A stretch of 64,000 nucleotides of DNA from Bacteroidota bacterium (GTDB taxonomy: Bacteria; Bacteroidota; Bacteroidia; Bacteroidales; Lentimicrobiaceae): the NCBI GenBank assembly GCA_023417935.1, contig JAEZDY010000006.1, positions 20,507 to 84,506 on the forward strand. The letters run 5' to 3'. A program made the position numbers and the translations under genes. The notes beneath the pieces were generated by a model. It did no database searches, had not been told where the DNA came from, and saw only the letters and a program-made list of their open reading frames with translations. Each line of letters opens with the position of its first letter. The stretch's first letter is position 1. Positions 43,960 through 53,221 of the stretch are shown here, piece after piece.

Positions 43960-44013
43960 ATTCCTAAATTTACACTCGCTAACTAAATATAGCTTGAACT
44001 CATAATTTCATCA

Positions 44014-45327
44014 GTGAAAACAAAATCACCATTAATACGACCAAAGTCATTTTCAGGTGATATAATTAGTGTTTTTACAAGCAATGTGTTTTCACTGGTA
44101 GCGAACCTGCTTATTGTAGTATTGCTAACGCGGGTGCTTGGTCCTGAGGCTTATGGACTTTATACAGCCATACTGGTTATTCCTCTTTTGGTGGTTAGTT
44201 TCTTTCAGATGGGTATCAGGCCAACCACTGTATTTATGATTGGCTCGGGGAAGTATGATAACAATCAGGTAGTATCTGCAGTCGTGTCAACACTACTGAT
44301 CACCAGCACAGGCGGCATTATATTCAGTGCCATCGCCTACCTGCTTATGTTTAAAACCGGTTACACTCCGTTACTTATTATCCTGGCACTAATGACTATT
44401 CCATTGAGGCTGACAGCAATTTATGCCGGTGGAGTATTTCTGGGAAAAGAAGAGATAAGGAAAGCCAATGTAATGAACTGGTTTACAGCGTTACTTATGC
44501 TGGTGTTTGCTGTAGTTTTTGTTTGGTTGCTAAAATTAAGAATTCATGGAGCTCTGCTTGGGCTTATGCTGAGCAATCTAATAGTTTCTTTTTATGCTAT
44601 CAGTTTGTTGCAGAAAGAATATTCCATTAAAATATCCTTTCTAAATCCCATCATTATACGCCTGCTTAGATTGGGAGTGATTTATGCTGCATCCTTTTTA
44701 ATAATTCAACTTAATTACAGGATTGACATTGTGCTCTTGCAATGGTTGTCGAGTGTTCGTGAGGTTGGCCTTTATTCTCTGGGAACCGCTGTAGCTGAAC
44801 TGCTATGGCAAATACCTCTGGCCATAAGTATAGTAGTTATGACACGAAGCGCTAATGCAACTGATCAGCAAAAAATGAACGAAAGTACAGCACGTTTGCT
44901 CCGCCTATCATTACTATCAGGAATAATACTCTCAACTTTTATTTTCATACTGGCACCATATATCATTCCACTTGTTTTTGGCAGCGAATTTATTGGAAGT
45001 GTTGCTATTGTTCAAACGATATTGCCGGGTATCATCATTGTTATTATTTTCAGAATATTGAGTGGCCGGTTATCAGGTTTAGGAAAACCACAGGTGGCCA
45101 TTAAGGCATTTGCTCCAGCTCTTCTCATTAATATTGTGCTTAACTTTTATTTTATACCAAAGTATCATGGTTTAGGAGCTGCGATTTCAACTAATATCAG
45201 TTATCTGGTAGGGTCGATAATCTATTTGAAAGAGTATTGTAAAATTACCGGTACTCCATTCACAGGTTTGATAAAGTACTCTTCTGAAGACTTCGCTTTT
45301 ATCCGAAAATTTATACAAAATCGTTAG
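44014..45327 (+). CDS. Polysaccharide flippase (MATE/MOP superfamily, Wzx-like)
   Basis: Membrane transporter that flips lipid-linked oligosaccharides or related lipids. The 437-residue protein has 12 or more hydrophobic segments with the family pattern: an N-terminal VFTSNVFSLVANLLIVVLLTR segment followed by LGPEAYGLY (47-55), and GLGAAISTNISYLVG near the C-terminus. Start is GTG at 44014. It sits between the two FAAL-ACP genes on the same strand (54 bp after the first), so the product it moves may be the glycan that is acylated or sulfated here. Confidence 0.87.
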   Translation: MKTKSPLIRPKSFSGDIISVFTSNVFSLVANLLIVVLLTRVLGPEAYGLYTAILVIPLLVVSFFQMGIRPTTVFMIGSGKYDNNQVVSAVVSTLLITSTGGIIFSAIAYLLMFKTGYTPLLIILALMTIPLRLTAIYAGGVFLGKEEIRKANVMNWFTALLMLVFAVVFVWLLKLRIHGALLGLMLSNLIVSFYAISLLQKEYSIKISFLNPIIIRLLRLGVIYAASFLIIQLNYRIDIVLLQWLSSVREVGLYSLGTAVAELLWQIPLAISIVVMTRSANATDQQKMNESTARLLRLSLLSGIILSTFIFILAPYIIPLVFGSEFIGSVAIVQTILPGIIIVIIFRILSGRLSGLGKPQVAIKAFAPALLINIVLNFYFIPKYHGLGAAISTNISYLVGSIIYLKEYCKITGTPFTGLIKYSSEDFAFIRKFIQNR

Positions 45328-45392
45328 ATCAGTTCCTTTTAACAAAAATGTTACAGTCAGCACAATTGGTATCTAACATGCTGTAATTCATC

Positions 45393-45428
45393 ACTTTTAA
45401 AGAAAAATAAAAAAAATCTTTAAAAAGT
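45393..45428. repeat. AT-rich inverted repeat between flippase and FAAL-ACP 2
   Basis: ACTTTTAAAGA and TCTTTAAAAAGT pair with one bulge around a 13-nt A-rich loop. A T-run follows a few bases later, so it may be a weak terminator for the flippase transcript. A TAACTTTA sequence at 45441, close to a -7 box, precedes the next gene. Confidence 0.4.
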
Positions 45429-45474
45429 ACCGGTTTTTTCTAACTTTACCGCACTAACCATCAACTACACATTC

Positions 45475-47511
45475 ATGATATCAACTAACTATGGTAGTGA
45501 TTTGGTTGCGCCAGTTAATTCGAATAACTCCCTGCTGCCAGAAATACTCAGATCACACGCTGAGAAAACGCCTGATAAGGTATCCTACATTTTCCTCACT
45601 GATGGGGAACAAAACGAAGAAGTAATAACCTGCAAACAACTTTATGATGATGCGATAAGAATTGCAGTGCAACTCCAACAGTTGGGGGCAAAAGGAGAAA
45701 GAGTATTGATGCTTTTTTCTCCGGGAATGGAATTTATCAAAGCTGTATACGCCTGTTTTATGTCAGGTGCTATAGCTGTCCCTGCTTATCCGCCAAGGAA
45801 AAACAGGTCACTTGAAAGAATAAGAACAATGGTCAAGGATTCAGGCGCCACCATCATATTGTCCACTACCGATATTTATGCGTCATTTGAGCGCTCATTT
45901 TCTGATCTTATCGAATTAAAAGACCAAAACTGGATTTTGACTGACAACCTATCAGTTGATTTAGCTGATTTCACAACATATACGCCTTTGCCTGAAGATA
46001 TTGCCTTACTTCAATACACTTCAGGCTCCACAGGCACACCAAAAGGTGTGATGGTTACTCATTGTAACATTATTCGTAACCTTGAATTTCTCAGGCAGGT
46101 TTTTAACCTTACCTCTCAAAGTATATCAGTCTCATGGCTCCCCATTTTTCACGACATGGGGTTAATTGAAGGCTTGTTGGGTACAGTTTATAATAATTGT
46201 TTGGGTGTATTAATGGCACCTGTTTCTTTTATCCAGAAGCCAGTAAGGTGGTTAAGCGCAATCACCAGGTATCATGGAACTCATGCCGGTGCCCCAAATT
46301 TTGCTTTTGATCTTTGCGTTGATGGTATTACTCCTGAAGAACGTAATGGCTTGGACCTCTCATCAATAGAAACATTATATAGCGGGGCTGAACCAGTTAG
46401 GAGGAATACTCTTGAACGATTTATTAATACCTATTCGCCTTACGGAATAACCCCAGCTTCCATTTCACCTTGCTACGGTATGGCGGAAACAACCCTTATT
46501 ATTTCAGGTCCTGAAGCTGAGCGTGAGCCAGTTTACCTTGATGTTTCTTCAAGCGCTCTTGAGAATAATAAAATATCAGTTGTGCCTTCAGATGATCCTG
46601 ATGTTAAGCATCTTGTTGGTGTAGGGCACCCCTGGCTCGATACAAAAGTCAAAATTGTAAACCCCGATAAAATAGAAGAATGCAAGAAGGATGAAGTTGG
46701 TGAAATTTGGGTATCAGGTTCCATTGTCACAGCAGGTTATTGGAATAATCCTGAAGTTACATGGCAAACATACTTTGTAAGCTTGAATGGCGAAAAGTCA
46801 AAATACCTAAGAACAGGTGACCTTGGGTTCTTCCATGATAACGAATTATATATAACCGGAAGGCTTAAGGATATGATAATATTGCAAGGCAGGAACTTTT
46901 ATCCGCAGGATATAGAATACATTACTGAAAAAAGTCATCCCGCTATACGCCCTTCGGCTAGTGCAGCTTTTTCAGTGGACATCAACAATCAGGAGAAACT
47001 TGTAATAGTTGCTGAAGTTGAACGTACCTATTTGAGAAACCTGGATGTTGAGTCAGTTTGTTCAGCAATACGACAGAGCATTTATGAAGAATTTGAGCAA
47101 CCGGTGTATGCTATACAACTGCTGCGAACTGCTAGTATACCCAAAACTTCAAGCGGTAAAATTCAGAGAAAAGCTTGTATGAGAGGTTTTATTGATAAAT
47201 CACTGGATGTGGCGGGAGAGTCAGTTCCTGAAGTAACAGCTTCTGAAAAAGTTGAATCACACGATATTAACCCGGCATCTTCACTTGCATGGCTTATGCT
47301 ATGGGTTCATCTTAAACTTAACGTTGAGTTTGAAAAAATTGATGTCAATCGCAATATAGCTGAATATGGTTTAAACTCCCTGAAAGCAATGCAACTACAG
47401 GAAGATATACTTCAAAAATATGAAGTAGATATTCCACCATACAATCTCTTTAACAAGATCACTATTAAAGGTTTGAGTGAAATGTTGCTATCACTTATCA
47501 AATCAAAATAG
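45475..47511 (+). CDS. Fatty acyl-AMP ligase fused to an acyl carrier domain (copy 2)
   Basis: A 678-residue paralogue of the 41.9-44.0 kb protein, colinear throughout. The FAAL domain has YTSGSTGTPKG, SWLPIFHDMGLIEG, GRLKDMIILQGRNFYPQDIE and KTSSGKIQR. The C-terminal carrier domain has the attachment Ser in YGLNSLKAMQL (codon 47377-47379). The two enzymes are alike across most of their length but differ in the hinge insert and linker, so they could activate different acids. It has its own gap of 147 bp after the flippase gene. Confidence 0.9.
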   Translation: MISTNYGSDLVAPVNSNNSLLPEILRSHAEKTPDKVSYIFLTDGEQNEEVITCKQLYDDAIRIAVQLQQLGAKGERVLMLFSPGMEFIKAVYACFMSGAIAVPAYPPRKNRSLERIRTMVKDSGATIILSTTDIYASFERSFSDLIELKDQNWILTDNLSVDLADFTTYTPLPEDIALLQYTSGSTGTPKGVMVTHCNIIRNLEFLRQVFNLTSQSISVSWLPIFHDMGLIEGLLGTVYNNCLGVLMAPVSFIQKPVRWLSAITRYHGTHAGAPNFAFDLCVDGITPEERNGLDLSSIETLYSGAEPVRRNTLERFINTYSPYGITPASISPCYGMAETTLIISGPEAEREPVYLDVSSSALENNKISVVPSDDPDVKHLVGVGHPWLDTKVKIVNPDKIEECKKDEVGEIWVSGSIVTAGYWNNPEVTWQTYFVSLNGEKSKYLRTGDLGFFHDNELYITGRLKDMIILQGRNFYPQDIEYITEKSHPAIRPSASAAFSVDINNQEKLVIVAEVERTYLRNLDVESVCSAIRQSIYEEFEQPVYAIQLLRTASIPKTSSGKIQRKACMRGFIDKSLDVAGESVPEVTASEKVESHDINPASSLAWLMLWVHLKLNVEFEKIDVNRNIAEYGLNSLKAMQLQEDILQKYEVDIPPYNLFNKITIKGLSEMLLSLIKSK

Positions 47512-47580
47512 AAGGCAAATTCTCTTTCTGAACATCTCGATTTTTTGTCTCATTTCTCATGGTAATTGGACAAAATCCAC

Positions 47581-47588
47581 TATCTTTG
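47581..47588 (+). promoter_or_regulatory. -7 box upstream of sufB
   Basis: TATCTTTG, exact TAnnTTTG match, about 47 bp before the sufB ATG. No IscR-like palindrome was recognised. Confidence 0.5.
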
Positions 47589-47634
47589 CAATCCTATTTT
47601 AATTTAATCTAAATTAGGCTTTAGAATAATATAG

Positions 47635-49083
47635 ATGGAAAAAGATCCTAAAAATATAATTGACGAGGTAACCCAGAGTGAGTATAAGTATGGTTTCTTT
47701 ACCGATATTGAAATGGATACAGCCCCAAAAGGGTTAAATGAAGATATTATCCGCTTTATATCGCTCAAAAAGAATGAGCCCCAATGGTTACTTGAGTTCA
47801 GGCTTGATGCTTATCGCAAATGGCTTGGTATGACTGAACCTACATGGGCACATCTTCATCATCCTCCAATCAATTACCAGGACATTATCTACTATGCTGC
47901 TCCAAAGAGGAAGAAAGAATTAAGCAGTCTTGATGAAGTTGACCCTGAATTGCTTGATACATTCAGCAAACTTGGCATTTCACTTGAAGAACAGAAGCGC
48001 CTTAGCGGCGTTGCTGTTGATGCAGTTATTGATTCAGTATCAGTTAAAACCACCTTTTCAGAAACCCTTGAGAAAAAGGGTATTCTTTTTTGCTCGTTCA
48101 GTGAGGCAGTACAAAAGTATCCTGATCTGGTAAGACAATATATGGGAAGTGTTGTTCCATCTAATGATAATTACTTTGCAGCGCTTAACTCGGCAGTATT
48201 TACTGACGGGTCTTTCTGTTATATCCCCAAAGGTGTGCGTTGTCCGGTTGAACTTTCTACTTATTTCAGAATTAATGCCGCAAACACCGGGCAATTTGAA
48301 AGAACCCTTATCATTGGCGACGAAGGAAGCTATGTTAGCTACATGGAAGGTTGTACTGCACCAATGCGCGATGAAAATCAACTTCATGCTGCCATAGTCG
48401 AAATTATTGCTCTTAAGGATGCGCAGGTAAAATATTCAACAGTACAAAACTGGTATCCGGGCAACAAGAAAGGTGAAGGAGGTATTTATAACTTCGTTAC
48501 CAAACGTGGTATCTGCAAAGGAAACAACTCAAAGATATCATGGACACAGGTGGAAACGGGTTCAGCAATTACCTGGAAATACCCAAGTGTGGTACTAATG
48601 GGTGATAACTCGGTAGGAGAATTCTATTCGGTAGCAGTTACCAACAACTACCAGCAAGCTGATACAGGTTCAAAGATGATTCATCTTGGTAAAAACACTA
48701 AAAGCACTATTATTTCAAAGGGAATATCAGCCGGATTCAGTAACAATAGTTATCGTGGACTGGTTAAGATGACTAAACGCGCAGAGAATTCACGTAATTT
48801 TTCCCAGTGCGATTCACTCCTGCTTGGTGATAAGTGCGGCGCACATACCTGGCCCTATATTAAAACTGAGAATAAATCGTCAATAGTGGAGCATGAAGCC
48901 ACTACTTCAAAAATATCAGATGATCAATTATATTACTGCAACCAGCGCGGAATCAGCACTGAAAACGCAATAGGACTAATTGTGAACGGCTATGCCCGTG
49001 AGGTACTGAAGCAACTACCCATGGAATTTGCCGTTGAAGCACAAAAGCTGCTTGCTGTTAGTTTGGAAGGCAGTGTTGGGTAA
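47635..49083 (+). CDS. sufB: Fe-S cluster assembly scaffold SufB
   Basis: Scaffold subunit of the SufBCD complex, on which Fe-S clusters are built with sulfur from SufS/SufE. The 482-residue length is normal. Recognisable parts are SLDEVDPELLDTFSKLGI in the N-terminal region, the beta-helix core with CYIPKGVRCPVELSTYFRIN, GCTAP, and the C-terminal YYCNQRGIS that carries the conserved Cys and the preceding HEATTSKI. It is the first gene of the suf operon and has a -7 box. Confidence 0.96.
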   Translation: MEKDPKNIIDEVTQSEYKYGFFTDIEMDTAPKGLNEDIIRFISLKKNEPQWLLEFRLDAYRKWLGMTEPTWAHLHHPPINYQDIIYYAAPKRKKELSSLDEVDPELLDTFSKLGISLEEQKRLSGVAVDAVIDSVSVKTTFSETLEKKGILFCSFSEAVQKYPDLVRQYMGSVVPSNDNYFAALNSAVFTDGSFCYIPKGVRCPVELSTYFRINAANTGQFERTLIIGDEGSYVSYMEGCTAPMRDENQLHAAIVEIIALKDAQVKYSTVQNWYPGNKKGEGGIYNFVTKRGICKGNNSKISWTQVETGSAITWKYPSVVLMGDNSVGEFYSVAVTNNYQQADTGSKMIHLGKNTKSTIISKGISAGFSNNSYRGLVKMTKRAENSRNFSQCDSLLLGDKCGAHTWPYIKTENKSSIVEHEATTSKISDDQLYYCNQRGISTENAIGLIVNGYAREVLKQLPMEFAVEAQKLLAVSLEGSVG

Positions 49084-49090
49084 AACTAAA

Positions 49091-49172
49091 AGGCTAAAGG
49101 CTGAGGGCTGAAGGCTAAAGGAAAAAGTGGGGTTTGTTGATTGCTGAATGCTAATTGCTGAATGCTGAATGC
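49091..49172. repeat. 7-bp period repeats (GGCTAAA and TGCTGAA) inside the suf operon
   Basis: Two neighbouring blocks with a 7-bp period. The first (49091-49125) is AGGCTAA, AGGCTGA, GGGCTGA, AGGCTAA. The second (49141-49172) is TGCTGAA, TGCTAAT, TGCTGAA, TGCTGAA. It fills most of the 118-bp gap between sufB and sufC. Confidence 0.88.
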
Positions 49173-49201
49173 TTTGTGAAATTATTAAAATAACAATATA
49201 A

Positions 49202-49951
49202 ATGCTTGTAATTAAAAACTTAAGGGTGGCCATTAATGGCAAGGAGATACTAAAGGGTGTTAACCTTGAAGTTAAACCCGGTGAAGTTCATGCTATCATG
49301 GGACCTAATGGCACTGGTAAAAGCACTCTTGCATCGGTTATAGCCGGGCGTGATGTATATGATATTACCGATGGGGAAATTTATTTCAATGGCAAGGACT
49401 TATCAGACTTGTCAGTTGAAGAAAGAGCATCAGAAGGAATATTCCTTGGTTTCCAATACCCTGTTGAAATACCCGGAGTAAGCATTACCAATTTCATGCG
49501 TACCGCAGTTAACGAGCAACGCAAGTACAAAGGACTTGATCCAATGCCTGCAGGCGAATTCCTCGCCAAGATGGAAGAAAAGAAAAAGCTTCTCGACATT
49601 CAGGCTAAGCTGGCTAATCGCTCAGTAAATGAAGGTTTTTCAGGTGGTGAAAAGAAGAAGAATGAAATCTTCCAGATGGCAATGCTTGAACCTAAGCTTG
49701 CTATCCTTGATGAAACTGATTCAGGCCTTGACATTGATGCCCTGAAAATTGTGGCCAACGGAGTAAACATGCTCAGGCGCCCTGATAATGCATTTCTGGT
49801 AATTACACATTATCAGAGACTACTTGACTATATCGTGCCCGACATCGTGCATGTTTTGTATGATGGAATGATTGTTCGTACCGGAGGAAAAGACCTTGCA
49901 ATTGAATTGGAAGAAAAAGGTTACGAGTGGATCAAAGCAGGTTTGGTATAA
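49202..49951 (+). CDS. sufC: Fe-S cluster assembly ATPase SufC
   Basis: ABC-type ATPase that drives conformational change in SufBCD. The 249-residue protein has Walker A GPNGTGKST (38-46), the Suf-specific signature SGGEKKKNEI, Walker B with LAILDETDSGLDIDA, and a switch His in VITHYQRLL. Length is normal. It is separated from sufB by a repeat-filled 118 bp, but only 18 bp from sufD. Confidence 0.96.
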   Translation: MLVIKNLRVAINGKEILKGVNLEVKPGEVHAIMGPNGTGKSTLASVIAGRDVYDITDGEIYFNGKDLSDLSVEERASEGIFLGFQYPVEIPGVSITNFMRTAVNEQRKYKGLDPMPAGEFLAKMEEKKKLLDIQAKLANRSVNEGFSGGEKKKNEIFQMAMLEPKLAILDETDSGLDIDALKIVANGVNMLRRPDNAFLVITHYQRLLDYIVPDIVHVLYDGMIVRTGGKDLAIELEEKGYEWIKAGLV

Positions 49952-49969
49952 AAACCGTTATATCTTATT

Positions 49970-51379
49970 ATGGAAGAAATTTCAGTTATAAACATAAAAG
50001 AAGCTTTAATACAGCACTTTCACGATAACATGCAATTCATAGGCAAGGTTGACAGCCCGCGTATTGCAGCTATTCGTGAGCAAGCCATAGATATATTCAA
50101 TGAGCTTGGTTTTCCTGATATTAATCAGGAAAAGTGGAGGAATACTGATCTGAGCAAGGTGCTTGAACGGTCATATTCATTTTCTGCCACACCACAGCCT
50201 CAGAATGTGAATGTGGATGAATTATTCAAGTGTGAAGTTCCCGGCTTTGATACCCATTCAGTTACTGTTCTTAACGGATGGTATATGAACGGTGGTCAAA
50301 TGCTTACCACTTTGGCCAATGGAATGGTAGTGGGTAGTCTTAGGGCTGCTTTTGAAGCCTTCCCCGAATTAATTGAACTGCATTATGCGAAATACGCTGA
50401 TCATAAAATCCACGGACTGAGCGCGCTAAATACAGCAATGGCAATGGATGGGGTGTTCATATACGTCCCCGACAATGTAATTGCAGAGAAAACTTTACAA
50501 ATGGTGAGCGTAATCAATATGAATGAAGATTCAATGATACAGCTTCGCAACCTTGTAATACTCGGCAAGAATAGTAAGCTCACTCTTGTGCAATGTGACG
50601 ACTCAATTGATGACCATAGAAGCTTCATAAATACAGTATCAGAATTCTATTTAGCTGATAATGCTCGTTTGGATCATTACAAACTTCAGAATAAAAACGA
50701 CCGTTCAACCCTCATAAACAGCAGTTGGTTTCACTTGGAAAGAGGTGCAAACCTTTCGAGCAACGGTATAAGCCTTAATGGCGGATTTATCCGGAATGAA
50801 TCATATGCAACACTTGCAGGCAGCGGATCACATGCTGATATATTGGGGTTATATCTTATGGACCGGAATCAGCATATCGATAACCAGGTATTTGTTGACC
50901 ATGCTGTTCCTGACTGCACCAGCAATGAGCAGTTCAAAGGAATACTTGATGATCATGCCAGTGGTGTTTTCAACGGACATATTCTGGTTCGCAAAGATGC
51001 CCAAAGAACCAATGCATACCAGAACAACAAGAATATACTTATATCTGACAAAGCAGTCATTGATACCAAACCATTCCTTGAGATCTACGCTGATGACGTG
51101 AAATGCAGTCACGGTGCAACCATTGGCCAACTTGATGATCAGGCTATGTTTTACTTGCGTTCACGTGGAATTTCATACGAAAATGCACGTATGCTGCTTA
51201 TGTATGCTTTCGCAGCTGAGATAGTCAACAAGATATCAATTGAGCAGTTACGAAACCGTATTGATGATTTGGTGAAAAAAAGATTGCGTGGTGAATTATC
51301 CATTTGCGACCAATGTGTGTTACATTGTAATGCCCAGGAACAACGAATGGCCTTTAAGATTGACATGAGCCGTATATAA
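49970..51379 (+). CDS. sufD: Fe-S cluster assembly protein SufD
   Basis: Partner of SufB in the SufBC2D complex, needed for iron entry. The 469-residue protein has a less conserved N-terminal half (LGFPDINQEKWRNTDL) and the beta-helix plus C-terminal region with HIDNQVFVDHAVPDCTSNEQFKGI, KCSHGATIGQLDDQAMFYLRSRGI and the conserved His. The final QCVLHCNAQEQR has two Cys not usual in SufD. Gap to sufS is 22 bp, consistent with one transcript. Confidence 0.94.
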   Translation: MEEISVINIKEALIQHFHDNMQFIGKVDSPRIAAIREQAIDIFNELGFPDINQEKWRNTDLSKVLERSYSFSATPQPQNVNVDELFKCEVPGFDTHSVTVLNGWYMNGGQMLTTLANGMVVGSLRAAFEAFPELIELHYAKYADHKIHGLSALNTAMAMDGVFIYVPDNVIAEKTLQMVSVINMNEDSMIQLRNLVILGKNSKLTLVQCDDSIDDHRSFINTVSEFYLADNARLDHYKLQNKNDRSTLINSSWFHLERGANLSSNGISLNGGFIRNESYATLAGSGSHADILGLYLMDRNQHIDNQVFVDHAVPDCTSNEQFKGILDDHASGVFNGHILVRKDAQRTNAYQNNKNILISDKAVIDTKPFLEIYADDVKCSHGATIGQLDDQAMFYLRSRGISYENARMLLMYAFAAEIVNKISIEQLRNRIDDLVKKRLRGELSICDQCVLHCNAQEQRMAFKIDMSRI

Positions 51380-51401
51380 ACAACAGAAAAGCACAGGTTG
51401 A

Positions 51402-52637
51402 ATGGAAAAGCAGTTGCAGTTATTTGATCCGATGATCATCCGAAAGGATTTCCCGGTTTTATCGCAAAAAGTAAATAACCGACCACTGGTATACTTCGAC
51501 AATGCAGCTACTACTCAGAAGCCGCAGGTGGTTGTTGATGCCCTTACCAACTATTACCAGAACTACAATGCCAACGTGCACAGGGGCGTACATCATTTAA
51601 GCCAGGTGGCTACAGCCGCATTCGAAGAATCACGTGATACCATCAGGCGTTATATCAATGCAGGATATACACATGAAATAATTCTCACCCGTGGCAGCAC
51701 TGAATCAATAAACCTCGTTGCCTCAACATGGGGACGACAAAATATTAAAGAGGGCGATGAAATACTAATAACTGAGCTTGAGCACCACTCAAACATTGTT
51801 CCCTGGCAAATGCTTTGTGAAGATAAAAAAGCCAAACTCAGGGTAATACCAATCAATGATGATGGAAGCCTGAACATCGATGCATTCCATAACCTACTCA
51901 ATTCAAAAACAAAGCTGATAGCTATTACCCACGTTTCAAATTCACTTGGAACCGTTATACCATTAAAAGAGATTATCAAAGCAGCTCATTCAAACAATAC
52001 ACTTGTACTTGTTGACGGAGCGCAGGCTCTCTCGCACCTCAAGGTGGATGTAATTGATCTTGATTGTGATTTCTACGCATTTTCAGCCCATAAAGTATAT
52101 GGCCCAATGGGTATTGGAGGCCTGTATGGCAAAGAAAAACTTCTTAATGAAATGCCTCCATACCAGGGTGGTGGTGAAATGATAAGCACTGTTTCGTTCG
52201 AGAAGACCGTATACAACGAATTGCCTTTCAAATTTGAGGCAGGCACTCCAAATGCAGGGGGTACCATTGCATTTGCAGCAGCACTTAATTACCTTGATGG
52301 TTTAGGAATTGATACTATTGAAGCTTATGAAAAAGAACTTCTTGACTATGCTACCCAAAAGCTGCAGGAAAAACCCAATATTCGAATTGTAGGTACTGCT
52401 CCCGGTAAAGCTGCCATCATTTCATTCCTCATCGATAAAATTCATCCATACGATGCCGGCACCATACTTGACCAAATGGGAATTGCAGTACGTACCGGTA
52501 ATCATTGTACCCAGCCATTGATGCAACGATTTGGCATTCAGGGAACTATAAGAGCATCACTTGCTTTTTATAATACAAAAACAGAAATTGACAGTCTAAT
52601 TAATGGGATTTCTAAAGTAGAAGAGTTATTTTTGTGA
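51402..52637 (+). CDS. sufS: Cysteine desulfurase SufS
   Basis: PLP enzyme that takes sulfur from cysteine for the SufBCD scaffold. The 411-residue protein has the cofactor Lys231 in SAHKVYGP and the active-site persulfide Cys369 in RTGNHCTQP, the loop type of group II (SufS) desulfurases. The N-terminal DFPVL and YFDNAATTQKP are typical. It is followed by a repeat-filled 142-bp gap and then sufE. Confidence 0.96.
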   Translation: MEKQLQLFDPMIIRKDFPVLSQKVNNRPLVYFDNAATTQKPQVVVDALTNYYQNYNANVHRGVHHLSQVATAAFEESRDTIRRYINAGYTHEIILTRGSTESINLVASTWGRQNIKEGDEILITELEHHSNIVPWQMLCEDKKAKLRVIPINDDGSLNIDAFHNLLNSKTKLIAITHVSNSLGTVIPLKEIIKAAHSNNTLVLVDGAQALSHLKVDVIDLDCDFYAFSAHKVYGPMGIGGLYGKEKLLNEMPPYQGGGEMISTVSFEKTVYNELPFKFEAGTPNAGGTIAFAAALNYLDGLGIDTIEAYEKELLDYATQKLQEKPNIRIVGTAPGKAAIISFLIDKIHPYDAGTILDQMGIAVRTGNHCTQPLMQRFGIQGTIRASLAFYNTKTEIDSLINGISKVEELFL

Positions 52638-52648
52638 TAAGAATGATA

Positions 52649-52769
52649 AGTGATTACGATAGTCACTTTTTAGAATTGATTAACATTATAATCACTAACC
52701 AACTATTATTAATCACTAATCAGATATTACTTATCACTAATTAACCATTCAATAATTACCAATCACTAA
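52649..52769. repeat. Degenerate AATCACTAA repeats between sufS and sufE
   Basis: AATCACTAA occurs at 52690, 52711 and 52761, with TATCACTAA at 52732, so spacings are 21, 21 and 29. One inverted copy (AGTGATTA, 52649-52656) could pair with the first. It fills the 142-bp gap and ends about 10 bp before the sufE ATG. Confidence 0.8.
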
Positions 52770-52779
52770 TTACCTGATA

Positions 52780-53211
52780 ATGAAGATAGAAGAAACATCC
52801 GATACAATAATCAATGAATTTGATAGTTTTGACGATTGGATGGATAAGTATAATTATTTGATTGAACTTGGCAAGTCGCTACCAATGATTGACGAGAGAT
52901 ACAAGGTTGAAAGTAACCTTATATCAGGCTGCCAGTCGAGGGTATGGCTGCATGCCGAATTCGACGGAAAGTTAGTACACTTTACCGCCGATAGTGATGC
53001 CGTTATAACCAAAGGTATTGCCAATCTGCTTATAAGAGTCTATTCCGGGCATTCACCTCAGGAAATACTTGATGCATCAACTGAATTTATCAAAGAAATA
53101 GGCCTCACTGAACACCTGTCGCCCACTAGATCAAATGGACTCCTTTCGATGATCAAGCAGATCAAAATGTATGCCCTGGCTTATAAAACCAAGCAAGCTA
53201 TTGATAATTAA
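52780..53211 (+). CDS. sufE: Sulfur acceptor protein SufE
   Basis: Accepts the persulfide from SufS and passes it to SufB. The 143-residue protein has the acceptor Cys51 in ISGCQSRVW, with the normal family surroundings (SLPMIDERYKVESN before it, ADSDAVITKGIANLL after it). Length is normal. It is fifth in the suf operon. Confidence 0.95.
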   Translation: MKIEETSDTIINEFDSFDDWMDKYNYLIELGKSLPMIDERYKVESNLISGCQSRVWLHAEFDGKLVHFTADSDAVITKGIANLLIRVYSGHSPQEILDASTEFIKEIGLTEHLSPTRSNGLLSMIKQIKMYALAYKTKQAIDN

Positions 53212-53221
53212 ATAGCATAAT

